Source of the DNA: Diprion similis
Lineage: Eukaryota; Arthropoda; Insecta; Hymenoptera; Diprionidae
Assembly (NCBI RefSeq): GCF_021155765.1
Contig: NC_060110.1
Location: 8,369,501-8,433,500 of the forward strand
DNA length: 64,000 nt
Direction: 5' to 3'
Positions 56,661 through 64,000 of the stretch are shown here, one piece after another. Each line of letters begins with the position of its first letter. Positions within the stretch are counted from its first letter, which is position 1. The translations under genes and the position numbers were made by a program. The notes under the pieces are model-generated. The model did not search any database and was not told the DNA's origin. It worked only from the letters and a program-made list of their open reading frames with translations.

Positions 56661-58154
56661 CATTCCTCGTTACCTAAGTATTTCAAAGAATATTTAAGTT
56701 ATTAAAGTACCTTTGATTTGTCTATAAATCAATTTCCAACTGTTAAATTGACAACTCTCTTGAGTTAATGGCCCTTAGGGTATATTTTAAGAAGAGAAAA
56801 ACTTGAGATATTCTCTGAGTGGTTTTGAGGTCTTTTCAAAGATTAAGAAATAAAATCTCCCGGATCGTCTCCCACTCGTCGAATCATCTCGAATCACACT
56901 TCACCCTAAATCTCTGGCTTCTCTTCCCCTTTCTCGAAGTCGAGTGAAAAAAATGATCGAATAAAAAGCTCACCGCGAATCAAAGGATTCCGCAATCCTA
57001 GTCACACCTGGCGCTCGTGAATGTCCCGTCGCAAATACAGATGCTCAATACCGACGGCGATTATTTACCGGCCGACGGAAGGGGGCCGTCCCGTGTTCAG
57101 AACAGTTCGAGGGCCGGCAACGACAGATTTCCGGTGGCAGAACGCGAATCCGGTCGGACAATGCCGGCTACTCGGACAGACGAAAGTAAAATCGGTGCAG
57201 CGAGATGAAAGAAAGCCGCGCGATATACATTAAAATCCGATGCCCCGCAATACGCGATTTGCGTTGAATTTAATTTTTTAAGTCCTGTCATGTATTGCAC
57301 AGTGCACTAGGGAACGGATTGTGGGAACGCGCGTTTTTGGCTTGACGGTTCAATGTCACCATAAAGAAGTAGGTTTGGGTTTCCAGAGATGAATTAAATC
57401 AGGCAATGGTTACCATATGGGGTGAAATTTGGCAGATTTTAGGTCTGCAGTTGCAGCCATTCGCATCAGCGACATCTATATGCGTCGTAATATGTTTTGA
57501 TGAAAAGTTATAAATTGACTTTGAAAAAACAATGACGCGTTACAATTATAATATCACGTAGAACCTCACCTGCATTATAGTCAACCGCATCGTCGCAAGT
57601 CGCAAAATCGCATATACGCTCATCCATTCGTCCTCGAATTGAATATTTGAATTTATGCGGGGTTATATGCGTTGAAATGCGTGACGCACGGGGTGAACCG
57701 CGGTGCATGAGGATTTATGCTGGTGTGTGTCATGATTGCGCGTTTTGAATTTCAATCATGCTTATGTTGACCAATTGCAAACGGATAGGTAGATACAACA
57801 GGCTCGGTATGACGTACTGCGAGACAACGCATGTCATTATACCCTTGATGCTGCAAGAACCGAGGATCACTGTTTAGACTCCTCTCTTCCGACCAAGGGT
57901 TGGGCGTCCACGACACCGGCAAGTTTTCCGCAGAAGATCTGAAATTTATTACAACCCTCCTTGGTACAAGGCGATTTCGAGCACACGGATCATCGGCGGA
58001 ATGGCAATCGTCCCCGCGGTTCGCTACCGCGACGTTGTATGTATGGCTCGCCACTCCATGGGGACGATAGTCCGATCACGTACTCAAGCCGTGGGTCAGT
58101 TACGCGAGGTGGAAGTCCACCGCGTTTGCTATACACAACGAACAAAATTGCAAA
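56661..58154. other. Gene-poor interval
   Basis: No supported gene. A nested inverted repeat lies at 58007-58068. The remainder is unremarkable mixed sequence. Confidence 0.4.
58007..58068. repeat. Nested inverted repeat
   Basis: ATCGTCCCC (58007-58015) is perfectly complementary to GGGGACGAT (58060-58068). Inside, GCGG/CCGC forms a second small stem (GCGGTTCGCTACCGC). Confidence 0.45.
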
Positions 58155-58198
58155 CAGAGAGAGAGAGGGGGAAAAAGGGAGAGAGAGAGAGAGAGAGC
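58155..58198 (+). repeat. GA microsatellite (GAGA-type)
   Basis: Two GAGAGAG runs separated by GGGGGAAAAAGG. In insects GA repeats can bind GAGA factor at promoters and Polycomb elements; here that role is only possible. Confidence 0.8.
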
Positions 58199-58447
58199 CT
58201 GCAGGCGATGAGAGCGGCGGCGCCCGCGGATCTGTGGGAATATCTCCCGCAATCAGGCCGTGCGGAGCTTCGCCGTTTGCCGGGCGCCAACCCGCAGCGG
58301 TCAGTTTGTTCTAATCAGTATAGCTACCGAGGATTTGCGGCAAGAGTTAACTCGATCAGCTAACGAGGACGTCTCGGCTTCTGTTATGAGATGGGTACCT
58401 ACGAAATGGTCCAGCAGCCGGCGCATCCTTGATCCCGTCAAATTCTG

Positions 58448-58472
58448 CCCCCCCACCCCCACCCCCCACCCC
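58448..58472 (-). other. G-quadruplex-forming motif (minus strand)
   Basis: Four C-runs of 7, 5, 6 and 4 are separated by single A residues on the plus strand. On the minus strand this is G4-T-G6-T-G5-T-G7. It meets the canonical quadruplex rule with one-nucleotide loops, the most stable class. Confidence 0.85.
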
Positions 58473-61400
58473 ATCCACTCTTTGTTTTGCGAACCAAACA
58501 CCCCTGCGTCAGCGCAAATACTTACACCTATACCGAGACAAGGAACCACTCAGGCAAGCGACGCCCCCGCGATTACCAGCCCCTGCATCTCTCCTCGGGG
58601 TATAACACGGCTATACGCATGAGGGTCGTCTGACGTCACTGAGTAACGGCAGCCATGTTTGTGCGTGAAGGGCTGTCAAGTACATTTCTCCTGAGAGACC
58701 CCGGGGTGAAGGTAGGTGTATCCGTGTTACGGTGACAATTTCCCCTGGAACTCACGTCTTATATGCTGCGCATTCACCGCGTCTGCGCGAGGCAACTGCC
58801 ATGTGTCATGGGATTGGGGTGTTCTTCTTTTCCGTCTGAAAATTTACATTATTCTTTTAATTCTCTCTGACTTTGAGAAGACCACAGCTGAGGTCTGGAA
58901 TATTCTTTTTTGATTAACAAAATTTGACACTGATCGAAATTTTCAATTTTCAACTGGCCATTTTTTGATAACAACAAGTCAAGTATGTACATTGATAGGC
59001 TATCGGGAATTTGTGAACGTCTGATTGAGAAGCAGTCATCTATTGGCTTAAATATACGTACGCTTTTTCCAACAGTCAGCGATCACAATCGATTTCATTT
59101 GGAGTACGACCGTAGCCCGAAACACCTTTGGTACAAAGTAGAAGATCCTCTTCTGGGTATAGAGAGATGCACTGACGCAGGGTGCACACGTGCGCGTTGA
59201 CTAAGTACATCCAGCAGTTGAGTTAGAATTCTGAATTCAAACCGCGTAAGTGCAATGCCAAGAGTCGAGTCAAGATGGGCCCGTTTGGGTCCGGTTAATC
59301 CTAGGCCTGCAAGCACTATGCACCGACGATGAGTGTAGAACCCGCAGGATTCCCACAGTTCGAGTCGTCTCGACTCGTAAGTATCATCCGGGGGTTGATA
59401 CGCGCTTTTATGAGCCTCGTAGTAGGGCCCCGGCGGGCCCCGGTCATTCAGTCTTCCGGCGAACGAGGCCGGTCCAGTTTTCATTCATATGCCGCAGCGA
59501 TGGCCTCGCGACCTCGCGCCTCCTAGTCGCGGGCCCGTTTTTACGCCGGTTTTTGGTGGTTCACCTTCGAGGCAAGTTCCTCGTCTCTCCGGCTTCACCA
59601 GCTCGTGCAGTCTCCGTCAGGTTAGGTTCCCAGAAGATGCGTATCTCCACCGCAGGCTCGCTGCCCGTACGTGCCAGGAGGCTAAATTGTTTGACCTCCC
59701 GAGGTTTTGCCTCTATTCGACGCGGCCTCGCGCGGGTCTCTCTTCGCTCCGTCTCGAAGGAGACCATCGTGACACCGGATCATACACAAAGCAGCATCCA
59801 CACTATCAACTTTCATGTCTTCTTTTTTTCCGCCTTTCATCTTCTTCTATTCTCACGCGAAATTACATTCAGGGCAGGAATTGCCAACCCTCACAACAGT
59901 ATTCATTCATTCATCGTCGACTGCACTACTAGCACCTACCTATAGCGTATTGCTGAGAGAGCATTGTGTGTGAATTTAGGATTGGAACATCAGTTCGAAA
60001 GACCTGCAAGGTTCACGGTGCAAGAAATGAATTAAAATTGACGGGAACAGGTTCCGAAGTAAAAAGCACTTATCCAACCTGTCCAGGTATTCCGCAGGCT
60101 GCACATGATTTTGCAGTGTCCCTGCAGGTGGTAGAAAGATCATCACTATGACGATTGTTTTTCTTGTATAAATTCTATCGAAACATCGTGTGAAATAACT
60201 CGACATTGCTCACATTCTTTGAAGTATATCTGCCCTATAGTTTTAACCGTTCGGTTTTTGAACGAAGAAACTACGGCATGTGCTGTTTCGCGTGTGGGTA
60301 ACAACTTCTGCGCGGGAAACAGGATTCACAACCTATACGAGCGTGTTTGTACAAGTTCCTACCTACTGTGCTGCACACTCTCGTCACGTCAATTAGCCTG
60401 ATTACCGATCTCCTTCCCTGACGTTGAGTCCAAATCCCACTACACACTAAGATCCTCACGGCTCATTAGATTTCTCAGCGCAGCACCGTGCCTTCATCGA
60501 GTAGGCGTTTCCAACTGAGTTACGGATGCTGAAAGCTCGATGTCGACACTCATGGATATAACAGCGTGTCAGGCATTATTTCATTGACAATGAACGTCTT
60601 ACTTGCTTAAAGTAATACTCAATTAACCGATCCTCGGAGTTCCGTTCACATGTATGTATTGATCGCATTTCGCCAAGCGCTCAACACAATCGTATAATTT
60701 ACGACATTTTGCCGCGGTCTCGATCATCACTTTCACTGATCTTTGAGGTGTCCAAAGTGCCGATCTTTGATGAACCCTGCAACTGATCGCCGGCAATCGC
60801 GGCTGAAATCTAATACCCTGGTCCTTGGGTGGACACAACATTGAATATACCTGATCGGTATACTTCGATATTGTTCAGGGACTGATGGAAGGAGATACTG
60901 TATCGAATTTCTGTGTATGGTTTAGGGATAAAAATGTGTGATTATGATTCAAGAAATTAGAAAAAATGCAACTAATATCAAAATGAATTTCATGCGATAA
61001 AAGGGTTCAAATGGATGTATACTATAAATGGAGTTTCGAAGAAAATCAGTTCAAATTGCAACTGCAGGACATGCCTTCATCCTTATTACCACATTAGAGT
61101 CCATGGTTATGCGTCTCCCGTAACCCAAGTATCAGTAAGCGTTATCATTCTTCAAAGGTGAGAATCAGAAGTGACAAGGTGGACACCTACGATATATGTC
61201 GTCTGTACAATACTGTAAGAAAGAAGTTTTGGATGAACAAATACTGACAGCTTGTGAAGAACACAAATGCAAGAGTAAGGAAGAGATAACGAGGTAGATG
61301 GATAAAAAGAGAAAAAATGATGATGATGAAGTAGCGGCGGGCAGGGGGAGGGGGGAGAGGAAGGAGAAAGAGAGATCACCGAGCAGGAAGGAGAAGGATG

Positions 61401-63984
61401 AGGACGGTGGTGTATACGTGTATGTATAAAGTATGAACAAGCAGAAGAGCACGAAGCAGCGTCGGAGGGTGGGCAGAAGGGACGATGGGTCCATGGCCAC
61501 CCAGCTCGCTCCAGCGTCGCTCGGGCCTGGACGCAGTTCCTTCGATATTCAAACTAATAAATTAGGGCCCGTACGGGCCGCCCCGCGTATGAATCATCTA
61601 AAACAATGGAATGCAGACTAAAATGGCGCCTACGTCAGTGTATGGGTGTATTATACCACGTGCGTGCACATCCTCCATCTGCACACATTGGCACTAAGGA
61701 GGCTGCATGCCTTACCCAAGTGGGCCCGAGTCACTGACTGTCCGTTAGTCCGTCCGTTAGTTCGGTCCTAATATCAGCGGAGATCCTTTTGTCTTCAGGG
61801 ATAACCGTGGCGCTCAAATCAGAGCGATGCTGCGACACAAGTCCGAGCAATCGTGTGTGTCGAGGAGATTGAACAAGTAGAAAAGTGAATCTTAATGTAA
61901 TTTGGGTATTTTAATGGGGTTGGTGAAAAACTTCTTATTAACTTTTCATTGATACTTCTGTCCTGTTTTTCGAAATCAAAAACTTCGTCTCCTGATATTT
62001 ATGCTATCAGCTGAGGCGACTACTTAGAACGGGACCAATTACTTCCAGACTTAAATTTCGATCAAGCGTTTGGACCGAAGTGATTTGCCGGAGTAAATTC
62101 ACTATTGAAGGATGGGTCTTGGTCTCGAATACCGATCCCGTTGATCGTTATTTATTTGCTTGGAGGTTGGTGTGACACGTGCGTGACGCTCGATCGACTC
62201 CGGAATCGATATCCTCGATTGCCGGTTGACAAAAGTCACAATAATCTAGTTTAAATCCCGCCATCTCCCCTCGCCCACAACTTATATTGCTTTGTCCTCG
62301 GAGCGTGACCATGTTGGTCAACACGGTCCATTGTCACCCGTATCCCAGACCCCGTCACACGCCATTACCTCTCTGCTTTAAACCGCCCGCCCCTTTGCGT
62401 CGGGCTCTGCGGTGGTCAGAGAACGGACGGCTGACGACGCGACGGACTCGACGGACGCAGTCGATGGAACGACAGTTACCCTCAAAATCTATTAGAGTTA
62501 GGAGAGGTTGGGGAGAGCCAGCCGGTCTATGGACTCTGCTCTATAACGACTGACCATTACCACCCGGGGCTCCACTCCACACTCGGCATGCATGCAGGAT
62601 AGTTATGCCATGTCCACATTATCGCATGTTTTCTAATCCATGGCGTATACCTACCTGCGTTTGTTCGCATAATGGTTACACCGCCATACTTCCTATCCGC
62701 ACATAACGCGATTTTGCCCTCGGTGTGCACGCCTGTATAATTTTCCAGGTATTTCCATTGTACACCTGAGTAATAAGCAATATCATTGATGCATTACAGT
62801 AATGGTTACCTACGTGGCTACTCGGGTGTAAATGGATCTCAGTTGCGTAGGTGAACAGTTTCTATAGACTGTCTACACTAACCCTGTAGCGCGTAGACGA
62901 TGCGGCAGTTGGGAACAGAAAACGTCTCAGTTTCATCCGACCATGAGCCATGGATTCAAAATTTTCTCGTCCTTCTTCCCTTCAAATTGTCAGTTATGAG
63001 TTTTCACATGCTTGTAGACGAATAATCATCACGACAGACGAGTCATGAATTAGATCATCATTACAGAATAGCCCTAGATTGAGTTTCGAAATTCGTCCGT
63101 GAAACAGATGGTCTGCACCTGATCACGAAGACCTTTTTTTCTGTGACGGTGTGTCCTCTGAAATTCACTCGAGTCCATTTCTTGAACCGCGGAATGCTAA
63201 GTTATCACGAAATCCTTGCCAGATGAACGAATTTTTAAAACCGCTTGTTCTCAGCCGTAATCAACCGCATCAGTCTCGTAATAGAGCAATTTTTATAAAT
63301 ATACTACAGCGAAATATATAATACCTTAAGTCTTTAAATACGTCCAGAATTAAAAATGAATCGATATTTTTAAACAGATTGTTGTTCTGTACAGTTTTAG
63401 ACTTAGGATATTTTGATTTACTAATTTTATAAAAATAATTAAAGTGTAAAATTTGTGACGTAAAACGCAAATTTCTTTTAATCTGCCATAAATTGCAAAA
63501 TTTTTATAAATTCAAAAGTCCGACTCGACATACTATAACTACAACTTTATTTTACAAGAATTATCTTAAATTTTGCAGATCGATCAACATTTACTGGAGA
63601 TATGTTGCCGACCGTGGAGCAACTTTTTTTTCTCAGTGTTGTGGTTCACGTGATTTTTTATATAGTAATTTTTGTAAACAGAAAGTGAAATAAATTTTTT
63701 TATAAATTGTAAATACCAATAAACAATGTGTACTATTTATTTTCATTAATTTCCATTGTTATCCCTCCTGAAAAAAATTTTTCTTGTAGCGCACTAGACG
63801 CTGCTAGACGTATGTAAGGCCTTAATGAGACTAGGAAAGAAAATTCATGGCGCGTATGAACAGTTATTGAAGATAAATTTTGTCATGAAGTGACAGAGGC
63901 AACTTTTTATACTAGATACATGGTGAACAATATCCTGATAGGCGTTTCACCATGCAAAATCAGATTCACATAAAAAAAATCAAG
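58473..63984. other. Gene-poor right end of the window
   Basis: No supported exon. It contains GC-rich patches (about 59.3-59.75, 61.5-61.8 and 62.2-62.6 kb), a CRE palindrome TGACGTCA at 58631-58638, a 10-bp GGGCCCCGGC/GGGCCCCGGT tandem at 59425-59444 and a GTCCGTTAGT tandem at 61740-61764. The last kilobase becomes AT-rich. The longest open frame (59250-59945, 231 codons) has no domain features and overlaps other open frames. Confidence 0.45.
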
Positions 63985-64000
63985 TAATAATAATAATAAT
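63985..64000 (+). repeat. AAT trinucleotide repeat at window edge
   Basis: TAATAATAATAATAAT runs to the last base, so the repeat may continue outside the window. Confidence 0.8.

Noticed and set aside
59250-59945. 231-codon open frame on the plus strand
   Set aside because: It lies in a GC-rich patch with few stop codons and is overlapped by other open frames on both strands. It has no domain, signal peptide or splice context, and ends in low-complexity AT-rich codons.
61330-61362. G-rich stretch resembling a second G-quadruplex
   Set aside because: Only three separated runs of three or more G; does not meet the four-run rule.
26140-64000. CRISPR arrays, integrons, prophages or bacterial operons
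   Set aside because: The window is eukaryotic. No regularly spaced repeats or bacterial gene organisation are present.

Overview
This is eukaryotic DNA, almost certainly from an insect. It has spliced genes with GT-AG introns, AATAAA poly(A) signals, and animal-type Par-6, LIM-kinase, RBM22, CHCHD7 and ethanolaminephosphotransferase proteins. The ethanolaminephosphotransferase ends in a UGA where, from memory, vertebrates have selenocysteine. That fits an insect lineage without selenoproteins, such as Hymenoptera, but the order cannot be fixed from this sequence.

The first 26 kb is gene-dense, with five genes in alternating orientation. They are RBM22 (+, 210-1738, 3 exons), par-6 (-, 9176-5029, 5 exons), CHCHD7/COX23 (+, 10882-11452, 3 exons), ethanolaminephosphotransferase SELENOI/EPT1 (-, 17871-13103, 8 exons) and LIMK1 (+, 18686-26139, 7 constitutive exons plus one candidate cassette). 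Every exon junction was joined by eye, and all five reading frames close without a break. RBM22/par-6 and CHCHD7/EPT1 converge. par-6/CHCHD7 and EPT1/LIMK1 diverge from intergenic promoter regions of 1.7 kb and 0.8 kb. Two inverted-repeat mobile elements (MITE-like) sit here. One, with TTAA flanks, lies in the par-6/CHCHD7 promoter interval. The other, with TA flanks and 97-bp arms, lies in an EPT1 intron. A 90-bp near-palindrome containing CCAAT boxes lies between EPT1 and LIMK1.

From 26.1 kb to the end I find no protein-coding exon I can support. The stretch to about 31 kb is AT-rich LIMK1 3' flank. After that the DNA alternates between GC/CpG-rich patches and AT-rich stretches. It carries microsatellites, degenerate foldback-type repeat tracts, purine/pyrimidine tracts, a clean G-quadruplex motif, CRE-like and CTCF-like sites and several short hairpins. 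It is either a gene desert or a large intron/regulatory domain of a gene outside the window.

The genes do not form one pathway. Par-6 (polarity) and LIMK1 (cofilin/actin control) both act in Rho-family GTPase signalling. RBM22 acts in splicing, CHCHD7 in the mitochondrial intermembrane space, and EPT1 in phosphatidylethanolamine synthesis. I see no clearly new multi-gene system. The most useful leads are the UGA at the selenocysteine position of EPT1, a GC-AG intron in EPT1, a frame-preserving cassette exon inside the LIMK1 PDZ domain, the repeated RxxS phospho-motifs in the LIMK1 tail, and the inverted-repeat elements in the promoter intervals.
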